Origin: Sodalis ligni | GTDB taxonomy: Bacteria > Pseudomonadota > Gammaproteobacteria > Enterobacterales > Enterobacteriaceae | Direction: 5' to 3' | Assembly (NCBI RefSeq): GCF_016865525.2 | Contig: NZ_CP075169.1 | Coordinates: 6,138,337 to 6,202,336 of the forward strand | Length of the DNA: 64,000 bases | In this document: in pieces, positions 18,373 to 27,840 of the stretch | How positions within the stretch are numbered: the first letter of the stretch is position 1 | Layout of the letters: every line of letters starts with the position of its first letter | Made by a program: the position numbers and the translations under genes | The notes under the pieces: generated by a model | The model's input: only the letters and a program-made list of their open reading frames with translations | The model's database searches: none | What the model was told of the DNA's origin: nothing

Positions 18373-20793
18373 TTTTCCTCCGGTGGAAGGGCCTAAAACT
18401 ATTCCAGAGCCTGAAGTATTATCGACGCCTTTAATAGCAGCGAATAATTGATTAGAACCCGGCGCCAAGATCGGCATTTCAGGGAAGCAGAATGAAAGGG
18501 TCGCGGGGTCGGTATACTGATAACTCGCGCTCTTCACCAGATAATCCCCCGCCGTGCCCGACTCAATCTTGTTCGGGTCCAGCGTGATATAGCTGCCACC
18601 GGCATTCAGCGTAATTTTCTTCTTGGCGGTGATCTTGATTTCATCTTCACTACTTATGATGGTTAGGGACTTCTGCGCCAGCAATTCCATCAGATCATTT
18701 TGCGCCTGGATTGAGACCTCTCCCTGATTGGCAATCAGCTTGATACCGAGCTTACGCACAAACAGGCTAAAAGCCTCGCCGACACCGATAAACAGTTTTT
18801 TAACCACGCTGATATCGGCCTGATTGCCGGCATTCATTATCAGATTGTCCGCCGCAGCCATTTGCATATGCTTACCGCTGGTGATTGCGACCCCTTGCGG
18901 CGCGCTTAATAAAATAACGACTGACTTTAATTGATCAATGTCTTGCTTCATCATGTCTATCTGGGCGTTCAGATCCGCCGGTTCAGCGTTAGCTGATTGA
19001 GCATCGTCCGAAGCCTTCTTCATTTGTTCAGCAGCCTGAATTAACTGCTCAATGGCCGCCTGCATATCCAGTTGATTTCCATTGGCCTTCGGTTGTGCAT
19101 CCGCGCTGATGAAGATGCCCTTGGCCGCCCGTATTGCCCCGTGCAGGTCGGTTCGAATCTCAAACCCCTCGCCGCGGGGCTGCTTGCCGCTGTCCACCAG
19201 ATGCCCCAGATTAAGCTGGGTTTTGCCGCCATACTCGGTGCTGAGCTTGATATGCTCCCGATCCCGCGTGTCGTCCAGCCGCAGTTTGTTGTTTGCCGGC
19301 GTGCGCAGCACGTTGCGCTTGTAGTTCTGCAGCGTGACGAGATCCGGGGTTTTGGAATCATGCAGGGCATAGGCGATATAGGGTTTGTCAGGATTGCCCT
19401 GTTCGAAGGCTATCGCCACTTCGGTGCCCGCCAGCAGAGGCGTATGCAATCCATAGGTATCGCCGGCATAGGGCCGAGCCTGACGCAGCCACAGGCTCTC
19501 AAAGCCGGGTTGCCATTCATCACGATCGAAATCGAACGACACCCGGTAGCGTCCGTCACTGTCGATATGGCTGTAGGTGTCATTCACGCGCGTGCTGGTT
19601 ACCCGGGCCGACAAGGTGCCGGCCATTACCGGCTTCGCCGTCGGCTCGGGGCGGAAACAGACGATTTCCGAATAAGGAATGGCGGTAAACTCCACCTCAA
19701 GACCCCTGTCTCGCGCCGCACGGCTGCGGATGCCGGTTATCACCGCGCCTTCCTGGAATACACCCGGCGCATCCTCACCCTGGACCTTAAGTTCCTGGCC
19801 GGGAGCCAGTATGGCGGAGCTGGTAAAACCTTTCAGTTTGGTTTGCCGGTTCAGGTAGCGCTCATGGCGCAGCCGGGCGTAAAACGTTCCGCTTTCAGGC
19901 TCCGGGTCCGTCGCGTGTTTGTCGCCGATGGTGAGATAATTGTCCGCATAATGATAGGCTTCGCCGTAGGTCGTCTTGTCCCCGCGGGCCACATCCGCCT
20001 CGCCGTCCATAAGCGCCGAAGCATCGCGATAGTTGTAGTCGCGGGTACAGACCCGGCCCTCCACCACCCGGTACGCCGTTTGCAGGTCCCAGACGCAGGA
20101 AGCCCCGCCGGCATCCAGGCCCGAGGGGTTACGTAGCGGCAGAAGCGAACCGGACCGATAGTGGCGCTGGTCGTCATAAAATTCCACCACGTCGATGTTG
20201 AGCCGCGGGTCGGCGGTGAAGAGAAACCAGATCCCCACTTCGGCCAGCAGACGACTGATAAAGGTCAAATCGTCCTCGCCGTATTGCATCACCAGTTCGC
20301 GTTTCGGGTAAACGCGGACCAAGGTGAATAAAAAGTCCTGGCCCTTAAAGCAGTGGCGGTCGCGCAATACCTTCTCCACAATTTCCGGTACGGATAAATG
20401 CTGGTAAATGCGGTGCTGCAGGCTGTTCCTCAGCAGAGCGAGGCGCGGGACCAAGGTAACTTCATAGCGACTTTCGTCCCTGGAGGCGGAGAGGCGTTTA
20501 AATCCGGCAACCACGCCGTGTATCGAGCGTAACGGGGCCGCAGCCGGCGCCGGCAGTCCGAACTCCGGCAATGCGGCAGGCGTTGCATTGAGGGTAAAAG
20601 TGGCATCCCGCATCAGCATTTGGGTTGAAGGAATATCCTTTGCTGGACTGGTGAGTTCGATACGGTAGCGAAACGGGCGGCTGAGATGCTCTTCGCCGAT
20701 AAACGCCAGCACATCCAGAGGCGTTTTATTGTCCCACACCAGGAGCTTATGCTGGCGATGCTCGAACGGCAGAATATTAGCGGCGTTTAACAT
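18109..20793 (-). CDS. vgrG: VgrG spike protein, open frame joined to a LysM segment
   Basis: Spike of the T6SS needle: a gp27-like base (residues 1 to about 380), a gp5-type OB fold (about 390-500) and a DUF2345 beta-helix region (about 530-770, including VAITSGKHMQMAAADN and KKITLNAGGSYITLDP). The frame does not stop after the helix: it runs through TDPATLSFCFPEMP into MTKDLTELFN at residue 808 and a LysM domain, ending at 894. A strong ribosome site before residue 808 suggests the last 87 residues belong to the following effector gene. The start overlaps clpV by 7 bp. Confidence 0.9.
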   Translation of the reverse strand: MLNAANILPFEHRQHKLLVWDNKTPLDVLAFIGEEHLSRPFRYRIELTSPAKDIPSTQMLMRDATFTLNATPAALPEFGLPAPAAAPLRSIHGVVAGFKRLSASRDESRYEVTLVPRLALLRNSLQHRIYQHLSVPEIVEKVLRDRHCFKGQDFLFTLVRVYPKRELVMQYGEDDLTFISRLLAEVGIWFLFTADPRLNIDVVEFYDDQRHYRSGSLLPLRNPSGLDAGGASCVWDLQTAYRVVEGRVCTRDYNYRDASALMDGEADVARGDKTTYGEAYHYADNYLTIGDKHATDPEPESGTFYARLRHERYLNRQTKLKGFTSSAILAPGQELKVQGEDAPGVFQEGAVITGIRSRAARDRGLEVEFTAIPYSEIVCFRPEPTAKPVMAGTLSARVTSTRVNDTYSHIDSDGRYRVSFDFDRDEWQPGFESLWLRQARPYAGDTYGLHTPLLAGTEVAIAFEQGNPDKPYIAYALHDSKTPDLVTLQNYKRNVLRTPANNKLRLDDTRDREHIKLSTEYGGKTQLNLGHLVDSGKQPRGEGFEIRTDLHGAIRAAKGIFISADAQPKANGNQLDMQAAIEQLIQAAEQMKKASDDAQSANAEPADLNAQIDMMKQDIDQLKSVVILLSAPQGVAITSGKHMQMAAADNLIMNAGNQADISVVKKLFIGVGEAFSLFVRKLGIKLIANQGEVSIQAQNDLMELLAQKSLTIISSEDEIKITAKKKITLNAGGSYITLDPNKIESGTAGDYLVKSASYQYTDPATLSFCFPEMPILAPGSNQLFAAIKGVDNTSGSGIVLGPSTGGKMTKDLTELFNAPHDAPCQYDGLLGWSADWKCYLNPEERPVPLDDMYSLASDKQYVIVRKGDSLSKIAKKYHCTVNELVKLNNIKTHH

Positions 20794-23414
20794 GGCTTGC
20801 GCTCCTCGTGGCTAAAGTCCAGGGTAATGCCTTCATCTATGCTGTAGTCCAGTTTCAAGCCGAGCGGTTTGCGCAACTCGGCGTGACGCTGCAAAAGTTG
20901 CTGGCTCAGCACCGGTAAAATTTGTTGGTTCAGCAGGCTATCGATATTGCGCGCCCCGCTGTCCGGCAACAGGCAGGCGGCTGCCAGCGCCTCCGGCAGG
21001 CTGTCGGTGTATTCGCAGCGCAAACCGTAATGCTGGTGCAGGCGCCGGATTACCTGTTGCAATTTGATGTGGACAATGCGCTTCATGGCGGCGGCATCGA
21101 GCGAACGGTATATCAGGGTTTGGAAACGCGACAGCAGGGCGGGTTGAAAACGATCGCGCAAAATGGGGCGCAGCAGTTCGTGCAATGTGCTATCCGGTGC
21201 ATCCGGCTGCTGTTCCAGCGCAGCCATCAGCCTATCGCTGCCGAGATTGGCGGTCATCATGATGACGGTATTGCGAAAATCAATCTCCCGTCCCTCGCCG
21301 TCCCTCATCACGCCCCGATCAAATACCTGATAGAACAGATTGAGTACGTCAGGGTGGGCTTTCTCCACCTCATCCAGCAGCACGACGCTGTAAGGACGTT
21401 TACGTACCGCCTCGGTGAGCACGCCGCCTTGGCCATACCCGACGTAGCCCGGCGGCGATCCCTTGAGCTGGGAAACGGTGTGAGGCTCTTGATATTCGGA
21501 AAGATTAATGGTTATCAAGGAACGGTTTCCGCCAAAAAGCGCATCGGCCAATGCCAGCGCGGTTTCTGTTTTGCCGGTGCCGCTCGAGCCAACCAGCAGG
21601 AATACGCCTAAAGGACAGTTTTCAGGCGTCAACCCGGTTTTTGCCGCCCGCAGCCGTTGCGCCAAAGACTCAATAGCGCGATGTTGACCGATGATCCTTT
21701 GCGACAGCGTGTTTTCCAGTCCCAGCAAATTGACCTGTTCATCTTTCAACAGGCTGCCAAGGGGGATCCCGGTCCAATCCGCCACCACCGAGGCCACCAT
21801 ACGTGCATTTACATCCGGCGATATCATTGGCGAATTACCCTGCAACAGCGCCAGCTTCTGCTGTAAAGCGTCGACATGGCCGTCGAGGATGTTATTCCCC
21901 CTGGCGGCCAGTAGCTGTTTCGTCAGCTTTTTCTCTTGTTGATAGCGTTCTTGGACGGCATTGAGCTTTTCGTGCAGCTTTTCACGGCGGATATCGATGT
22001 CAAGCAGCCGATCCGTGCCGGAGGTAAATCCGGTGGCTGAATCCTGTAGCAGTGACTCCCGTTCCATATCCAGCGCGGTAATCTGGTTTTGCAATTCCAT
22101 GAGTTTATCCGGCCGGGTATTCAGGCTCATGTGTGCCCGCGCCCCGGCGGTATCAAGCAGGTCTACGGCCTTGTCGGGCAATTGCCGTCCGGTGAGATAA
22201 CGGCGGGATAAGGCGACGGCGGCCCGTATCGCGTCGTCCTGGATATGCACGCCGTGATGGACGGCATAGCGCTCTTTGAGCCCGCGCAGCATCAGGCAGG
22301 CGGTGTCATCGTCCGGCTCGGCCACTTTCACCATTTGAAAACGCCGTTCCAGGGCGGCGTCACGTTCGAAATAGTGTTTATATTCCCCCCAGGTGGTGGC
22401 GGCGATAGTGCGAAGCTCGCCGCGGGCCAGCGCGGGTTTCAGCAGATTGGCGGCATCGGCGCCGCCCGCCTGGTTACCGGCGCCGATCAGGGTATGGGCT
22501 TCATCGATAAACAGCAGTACCGGGCTGGGGGCATTTTGTACGGACTCGATGATGTTTTTCAGACGCTGTTCAAATTCTCCTTTTACCCCCGCGCCAGCCT
22601 GAAGCAGACCTAGATCCAGGGTACGTACGCTGACGGATTTCAGGCTATCCGTCACCTCGCCGCTGATAATGCGCAGTGCCAGACCTTCAACCAGCGCGGT
22701 TTTACCCACGCCGGGCTCGCCCACCAGAATCGGATTGTTTTTTCGTCGCCGCGACAGGATATCGATCATCTGCCGGATTTCCGCGTCGCGCCCTAATACC
22801 GGGTCAATCTGCCCGGCACGGGCTTTGGCGGTTAAATCCAGCGTGAACTTGTCCAATATCTGTTGCGTCTGGGATATCGAAGGGGGATCTGTGGGCAGCG
22901 ATGAAGACAGCATGTACGAAATGTCCGGCTGTGGGCACTGTGGCCGTTCATCCGATTGCATATCCAGCAGCGGCAGCAGACGGCTGAGCTGGGCATCGCC
23001 CAGGCCGGGCGGCAGCCAGGGCGTTTTGGTTTGCAGCAACGAAGGCATGGATATCAATGCAAACAGTAAATGCACCGAGCGTATTTGCTCAATGTTCTCT
23101 TGCAGCGAGGCCTCAAGCCAGGCCGATTTGATTAACCTCTGCAACGCATTGGAAAGCTGCGGTTTACTCTGGATGCTGCGGGGCAGCTTTTCAAGCTGTG
23201 ATAACAGTCCCTGCCACAGGTCATCCATATCCCACTCATAGCGGCGGGCGATCACCGTGATATCCCCTTCTCCCTGCTCAAGCAGTTTGAGCAGCCAATG
23301 TTCGACGGTAATTTCCCCTTGAGCCCGCGTTTGGCATAAGGAGGCCGCGGCGGCTAAGGCTTCGGCGCAATAAGGGTTCAGTCGGCGCAATAACGGGGCA
23401 CAATGGTTGTCCAT
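20787..23414 (-). CDS. clpV: T6SS sheath-recycling ATPase ClpV (TssH)
   Basis: AAA+ unfoldase that disassembles the contracted TssBC sheath. I took the ATG at 23414 (MDNHCAPLLRRLNPYCAEAL), giving 875 residues; the open frame upstream adds 26 residues with no family likeness. The N domain is followed by two ATPase domains with Walker A loops GEPGVGKTA (about residue 232) and GSSGTGKTE (about residue 600), plus VLLFIDEAH and VVLLDEVEKAH Walker B segments. The frame is intact. Confidence 0.97.
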   Translation of the reverse strand: MDNHCAPLLRRLNPYCAEALAAAASLCQTRAQGEITVEHWLLKLLEQGEGDITVIARRYEWDMDDLWQGLLSQLEKLPRSIQSKPQLSNALQRLIKSAWLEASLQENIEQIRSVHLLFALISMPSLLQTKTPWLPPGLGDAQLSRLLPLLDMQSDERPQCPQPDISYMLSSSLPTDPPSISQTQQILDKFTLDLTAKARAGQIDPVLGRDAEIRQMIDILSRRRKNNPILVGEPGVGKTALVEGLALRIISGEVTDSLKSVSVRTLDLGLLQAGAGVKGEFEQRLKNIIESVQNAPSPVLLFIDEAHTLIGAGNQAGGADAANLLKPALARGELRTIAATTWGEYKHYFERDAALERRFQMVKVAEPDDDTACLMLRGLKERYAVHHGVHIQDDAIRAAVALSRRYLTGRQLPDKAVDLLDTAGARAHMSLNTRPDKLMELQNQITALDMERESLLQDSATGFTSGTDRLLDIDIRREKLHEKLNAVQERYQQEKKLTKQLLAARGNNILDGHVDALQQKLALLQGNSPMISPDVNARMVASVVADWTGIPLGSLLKDEQVNLLGLENTLSQRIIGQHRAIESLAQRLRAAKTGLTPENCPLGVFLLVGSSGTGKTETALALADALFGGNRSLITINLSEYQEPHTVSQLKGSPPGYVGYGQGGVLTEAVRKRPYSVVLLDEVEKAHPDVLNLFYQVFDRGVMRDGEGREIDFRNTVIMMTANLGSDRLMAALEQQPDAPDSTLHELLRPILRDRFQPALLSRFQTLIYRSLDAAAMKRIVHIKLQQVIRRLHQHYGLRCEYTDSLPEALAAACLLPDSGARNIDSLLNQQILPVLSQQLLQRHAELRKPLGLKLDYSIDEGITLDFSHEERKPC

Positions 23415-23550
23415 ATTGTCAGGTCTCGTCTCAGTGGCCTTGAAGGCGATAGCTACCGCACGGCCCGTGTCCCGGTCCGGTGAGGGAAGCATTGTGTATG
23501 GTCTTAGCTGAAGAGCGTTCCGGACGCCGCTCAGATAACGCCACTAAGGC

Positions 23551-23572
23551 CGCAGGCGGGCTTCCGCCTGCG
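23551..23572 (-). terminator. Hairpin after hcp, partial terminator or stabiliser
   Basis: A 9-bp perfect stem (CGCAGGCGG with CCGCCTGCG) and a 4-nt loop lie 11 bp after the hcp stop. No T-run follows on the minus strand, so read-through into clpV is expected. Such a hairpin would help give more hcp than downstream message. Confidence 0.6.
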
Positions 23573-23582
23573 AACCGGGGTA

Positions 23583-24074
23583 TCAGGCGGAAGCCCGTTC
23601 GTTCCAGGAATCGGAATGAATAATGTTGCCGTCTTTATGGGTCCAGATTATTTTCTCGTAGCGGAATTCCACCTGCTCCAGGTGGTTGTGTCTCTCCTTG
23701 GCCGGATCTTTGATGTCATGCATCAGCGGGGCGACCTTCACGACCTTGACGTTTTCCAGCCGGGTGTTGAAGTACTCTACTTCCTGTCCGGCATCATCGA
23801 TTTTGTACCATTTGATTTCCGCCGATTTAAGCGTCTGGCCGGAGGTGACGGCTTTATAAAGGTAGGGACTTGACGCATCCACTTCCTTGGTGAAAACCAG
23901 GGGGGTATGGATGCGGGTGCCGGTCAGCTTGCCGGTGTTATTATCCGTGGGGATATAGAGGCTATGTTCCAGAGCCGTCATTTCTATACTGCCTTCGCGA
24001 CCCTGAACGTTTACAGACCCTTTGATGTCTGCGCCGCCGTCGTCTTTCAGCCAGAGATATGCGGGAATTGCCAT
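23583..24074 (-). CDS. hcp: T6SS tube protein Hcp (TssD)
   Basis: Hexameric ring subunit of the inner tube. The 163 residues open MAIPAYLWLKDDGGADIKG and show the family core GREGSIEMTALEHSLYIPTD, THTPLVFTKEVDASSP-like segment, LKSAEIKWYKID and the C-terminal HLEQVEFRYEKIIWTH. Length is usual for enterobacterial Hcp, with no C-terminal toxin extension. It lies between the OmpA-like gene and clpV. Confidence 0.97.
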   Translation of the reverse strand: MAIPAYLWLKDDGGADIKGSVNVQGREGSIEMTALEHSLYIPTDNNTGKLTGTRIHTPLVFTKEVDASSPYLYKAVTSGQTLKSAEIKWYKIDDAGQEVEYFNTRLENVKVVKVAPLMHDIKDPAKERHNHLEQVEFRYEKIIWTHKDGNIIHSDSWNERASA

Positions 24075-24106
24075 GGGTTAACTCCTGTTATTGATGAATA
24101 TCGCCT

Positions 24107-25804
24107 TCATTGGCGAAGAGGTGGTGCCTGAATCCCGGCCACGGGTTGACATGCCCCCGGCTCCGGTATCAGTCTGATGTCGACCCGGCGGTTGGCCGCA
24201 CGCCCGGCCACGGTGTCATTACCGGCAATGGGCCGGGCGGAACCGTGGCCCTGTACCGCAAAACAGCCGGACGGAATATTGCCCATGGTGCGCAGCCAAT
24301 CACGCACCGCTTCGGCGCGAGCCAATGACAAATCCTGATTGCGCCGGTGGCTGCCGGTGTCATCGGTATGGCCGGCGACGACTATCAGCCATCCCGGCTG
24401 CGCCTTGATATCCATCAAGGCGGCCACCAGCACCTTGGTGGCCTCGGGTTTAAGACTGGCGCTACCGGCATTGAATAACGACAGGCTGTTAAGATTGAGG
24501 GTTTGCGGACCCGGCGCATGGGGTTGCGGTGCATCCGATACAAATAGGGGCGGCATGTAACCGTCAATGGCCGCCAGCAGCCCGGCGTAAAGACTGGTGC
24601 CGGAATACAAGCCCAATCCAAGGCGCAGCGGTGTTCCCTGCCGATGGTAAAGCTCCAGTTCCTTGGCATCGTTAACCAGTACCGTCAGGGCTGACGCCTT
24701 GGGGCCATGGGCCGACGGGGGAATGTTATGATAACGTTGCAAATCGGCGGCAACGCGGATCAACAGGCGCTGGTTGTTCCAGGCCACGATGCAAAGCGCG
24801 GCAAGACAATATCCGGTCAGCACCGCCATACCCCAAGCCATCGCCCGCCGGCAGGCGGTCGGCCCTTGTGGCCGAGGCAGCATCCATAGCAGGGGATCGG
24901 GGAAAGGTAACGATGTTTCCCTTGCGGAAGAAAAAGACACGGGCCGCAACAGTGTCCGGGCCGCAAGATGGCGTTGCCAGATATTGCCGCTCAAGACGGG
25001 CATTGACGTAAAGCGCACCGCCAGATCCGATTGGACTCGAGGTGGGCAGCCATATTTGTCGGCGGGTTTTTCCGCCATCAGCGTATCGCGGTACCAGGCC
25101 AACAGGGCCTGTGCTTCTATAATCTGGGGCAAGTGATGGATAGGCTCCCCGCCGCTTTTTATGGACAATCCGTCCTCTGTTTCCTGCCCGGACGCTGCCA
25201 GCTCGCCGATTATGCCGAGGGCTCCCTCTGTCGGGCAGAAATACCAGGGGCCGTCTTTGCCGTTGAGGAACAGGCATATCATTGCCGGCGGCCTGTGGCC
25301 GATACTGCGGGACATCCCCGCCAATTCATGATGCCAGCCGCGCAAAATCGTCCGGAGGACGCCCTGATCTGTATGCGACTGCGGAGACAAAAAAAACATT
25401 GCGGCCAGTTGCCGCCTCCAAGCCGGACGCTGCGCCAGGAGGACAGGCGTCAATCTGGTCAGCTCTTTGGCCGCGCCAAGCCGCAGGTAGCAGCCGTGGG
25501 GGATTTCACGCACCAATGCCGGGCCAAATAGCCTATCCAGATTGTCGCTGTCGCCGCAGACCAGCACTATGGGCGTGGAGCATTCACCGGGCAATGCCGC
25601 CAGCAGATGTTGATATTCGGCGGAGACGGGAAATGCCTTCCGCCCGCAAATTATCCAGGCTCCCGCCACGGCCGACAGCGTTAGCGCCCCGCTGAAGAAT
25701 CGCGCCGTCATTCCCCAAGGCAGGACACCCAGACATAACATCAGCGTTAAACCGCCAATAAGCAGCCATAATCCGCGTTTCATGCGCACCGTCATGATTG
25801 GCAT
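24107..25804 (-). CDS. T6SS-associated OmpA-like peptidoglycan-anchoring protein
   Basis: The 565-residue protein has two N-terminal hydrophobic helices (about residues 9-50), a central soluble region, a further membrane segment near residues 330-350 (GMAVLTGYCLAALCIVAWN) and a C-terminal OmpA-like domain. That domain carries VVAGHTDDTGSHRRNQDLS ... ARAEAVRDWL and NRRVDIRL, the peptidoglycan-binding pattern. In many T6SS the OmpA domain is fused to TssL or carried by TagL; here it is a separate gene 1 bp after the short tssL. It probably ties the membrane complex to the cell wall. Confidence 0.85.
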   Translation of the reverse strand: MPIMTVRMKRGLWLLIGGLTLMLCLGVLPWGMTARFFSGALTLSAVAGAWIICGRKAFPVSAEYQHLLAALPGECSTPIVLVCGDSDNLDRLFGPALVREIPHGCYLRLGAAKELTRLTPVLLAQRPAWRRQLAAMFFLSPQSHTDQGVLRTILRGWHHELAGMSRSIGHRPPAMICLFLNGKDGPWYFCPTEGALGIIGELAASGQETEDGLSIKSGGEPIHHLPQIIEAQALLAWYRDTLMAEKPADKYGCPPRVQSDLAVRFTSMPVLSGNIWQRHLAARTLLRPVSFSSARETSLPFPDPLLWMLPRPQGPTACRRAMAWGMAVLTGYCLAALCIVAWNNQRLLIRVAADLQRYHNIPPSAHGPKASALTVLVNDAKELELYHRQGTPLRLGLGLYSGTSLYAGLLAAIDGYMPPLFVSDAPQPHAPGPQTLNLNSLSLFNAGSASLKPEATKVLVAALMDIKAQPGWLIVVAGHTDDTGSHRRNQDLSLARAEAVRDWLRTMGNIPSGCFAVQGHGSARPIAGNDTVAGRAANRRVDIRLIPEPGACQPVAGIQAPPLRQ

Positions 25805-25805
25805 T

Positions 25806-26477
25806 TTATTGAGATTCCGGCAGCAGTTCTGTCAGCAGCATGTGAAGATGATGGTGCAGCCCCCACCAAAGCCCGGCCACTGAAAAGATGGCGATACCGC
25901 CCCAAAACCATAAAGAGCGCCTGCCGAAAAATTGATAAAGACTGTCAGCGTCCGGGCTGAGCAATACCGATGCCGGCGTTGTTTCAAGGGCAGGGATTTT
26001 GGTCTCCAGAACGGCTATCAATTGATCTCGCGGCCCTTGCGGCTGGTTACGATAGCGGCCCTGAAACCCCAGCACCAGGATGCGGTGAAAACAGATCAAA
26101 ACCGTTTCATCGGGCGCGGGCTGGTTCAGTACCGTCCTTATCCGCTCAAATAAACGCTCGCCGGCTTGAAGAGTATTGAAAAAGTGAGCCTGCAGCGGTT
26201 TTGCCAGCCATATCTGATGCCCATCGTCAGGGATGTCATTGCCCAAACCGCGGCCTAATACGGTTTCATCCAGCAAAGCGCATTGCGCATAGGTAATATG
26301 ATCGATGCTCTCGTCGGAATAGTCCGCCAGGAGCAATTGCCGACGGACCTCTTCAACCTGTCCCTGGCACTGCTGATAGAGTTTTTCGCCTTGCTCGGCG
26401 GCCGCCCCGTTGCGCAGCTGGATCACCGTCAGGAAGGTTTCGCACAGCAGGTTATCGATGGAAAGCGTTGTTTTCAT
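25806..26477 (-). CDS. tssL: T6SS inner-membrane protein TssL (DotU family), short form
   Basis: Member of the TssJLM complex. The 223-residue protein has the DotU cytoplasmic domain (YAQCALLDETVLGRG, RILVLGFQGRYR) and one C-terminal membrane helix near residues 190-212 (SLWFWGGIAIFSVAGLWWGL). It lacks an OmpA extension, which is encoded by the next gene. The start overlaps the tssK stop as ATGA. Confidence 0.95.
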   Translation of the reverse strand: MKTTLSIDNLLCETFLTVIQLRNGAAAEQGEKLYQQCQGQVEEVRRQLLLADYSDESIDHITYAQCALLDETVLGRGLGNDIPDDGHQIWLAKPLQAHFFNTLQAGERLFERIRTVLNQPAPDETVLICFHRILVLGFQGRYRNQPQGPRDQLIAVLETKIPALETTPASVLLSPDADSLYQFFGRRSLWFWGGIAIFSVAGLWWGLHHHLHMLLTELLPESQ

Positions 26478-27823
26478 GCGCGCAGCACCGCAAAAAGTTC
26501 GAGTTGTATATCAGGCAACGAGCCCGGCACATAAAGATAACAACAGCCGGCGGCCAGCATGGCTTGAGCCGCGGAATGGCTCAGATCCATGGCAAAGTAT
26601 TGATTTTCAAGACGCAAAGGTATCGCGGCAGGCACTTGGCTCAGGCAAACCAGGGGGACTCCGTCCAGAGCGGTGTTAACCAGCTCGTGCACATCGTCCG
26701 GCGCCCCGATTTTGCACAGCGCGGGAAACTGGCTTTGTAACCTATGGGCGGGCACACTGGAGCGTACCGAGAGATAAAAATCCGCTTCTTCGCGCAGGCG
26801 AACATCATTCAACGGTGCTTTCCAATAGTTGGGGCCGATGCTCTCAAGCACCAGCGTCAGTACCCGCGAGGGCAGACTGGCCTCCAGTAAGGTTCCGATA
26901 AGGCCGAACAGCGGTGGAAAAACCGTCTCCAAACGTTCATGGTCATAAGGAGGGATCGCATCGATATCCTGATCAAGGGAAAACGTCAGCAGCGCACCGG
27001 CCAGTTTTATCAGTTCGCGATACAGCAGTTCCGGATGAACCGCCGGGTCTCTGAGTAAATCAGCCAGCACCGGCTCGCTGGAATTGAGGGCATTAAGCAG
27101 CCAGAACAGCGAAACATCCGCCACGGCGAAATCCGCCATCCTCTGGTTGCTTTCCCGGCGCATCCCCATCAGGCGTCGGCGCTTGGCCTGTAGCTGGCCC
27201 ATCAGCAGGCCTAACGCGCGGTACATCTCATCACCGGCGCCAAACGATAATAACGGCGGAATGAACTGTCGATCCAATTCCCAGTTGCCGCGCCCGTCAC
27301 GTAACAGACGCGCCACCGGGCAGGTCAGATATTCGCCGTTTTTGTCGAAATCAAAACGCAGCGAGAGTTCATAGCGTTCCACCGCGATGGATTCGCTTTC
27401 ATTGCCTAATACATCCTGTACCTCCGCCCACTCCTGGCGGTAACGGACCGGATGCCCTTTTTCCTCCTCTTGCCGCCGGCAGTTACCGCCGTTGGCGTGT
27501 TCCAGCGGCAATGCCAGCAAAACTTCCACCCGGCGAACATCGGCGGGAAGAACCTGGGCAATATCGCATGGGGGAGGCAACGTATCGCAGCGATCGGTGT
27601 CGATCAAACTCCCATCGGCCATGCGAACATGAAGATACTCCGCTTTTAGCCGGTTCAGCCGCAGCGCGTCGGTATCGAACCGGGCGGTCAGTACGCCCCA
27701 GGGATATCGCACGCTCAGTCGGTCAAGGCAGCTCCGGTGAAAAGCTTCCCAACGCGCCTGCTGCTGAAATTGCTGAGGCGCCAGGAAAGCGCCTTCGATC
27801 CAAAGAGGCCGGTAAATTTTCAT
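26474..27823 (-). CDS. tssK: T6SS baseplate protein TssK
   Basis: Trimeric adaptor between the baseplate and the membrane complex. I chose the ATG at 27823 (MKIYRPLWIEGAFLAPQQFQ), the conserved TssK start, giving 449 residues. Other family marks are VARLLRDGRGNWELDRQFIPPLL and, near the C terminus, FYLSVRSSVP and KIGAPDDVHELVNTALDGVPL. It lies 17 bp after tssC and overlaps tssL. Confidence 0.95.
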   Translation of the reverse strand: MKIYRPLWIEGAFLAPQQFQQQARWEAFHRSCLDRLSVRYPWGVLTARFDTDALRLNRLKAEYLHVRMADGSLIDTDRCDTLPPPCDIAQVLPADVRRVEVLLALPLEHANGGNCRRQEEEKGHPVRYRQEWAEVQDVLGNESESIAVERYELSLRFDFDKNGEYLTCPVARLLRDGRGNWELDRQFIPPLLSFGAGDEMYRALGLLMGQLQAKRRRLMGMRRESNQRMADFAVADVSLFWLLNALNSSEPVLADLLRDPAVHPELLYRELIKLAGALLTFSLDQDIDAIPPYDHERLETVFPPLFGLIGTLLEASLPSRVLTLVLESIGPNYWKAPLNDVRLREEADFYLSVRSSVPAHRLQSQFPALCKIGAPDDVHELVNTALDGVPLVCLSQVPAAIPLRLENQYFAMDLSHSAAQAMLAAGCCYLYVPGSLPDIQLELFAVLRA

Positions 27824-27840
27824 GGGGGTTGTTGTCCCTC

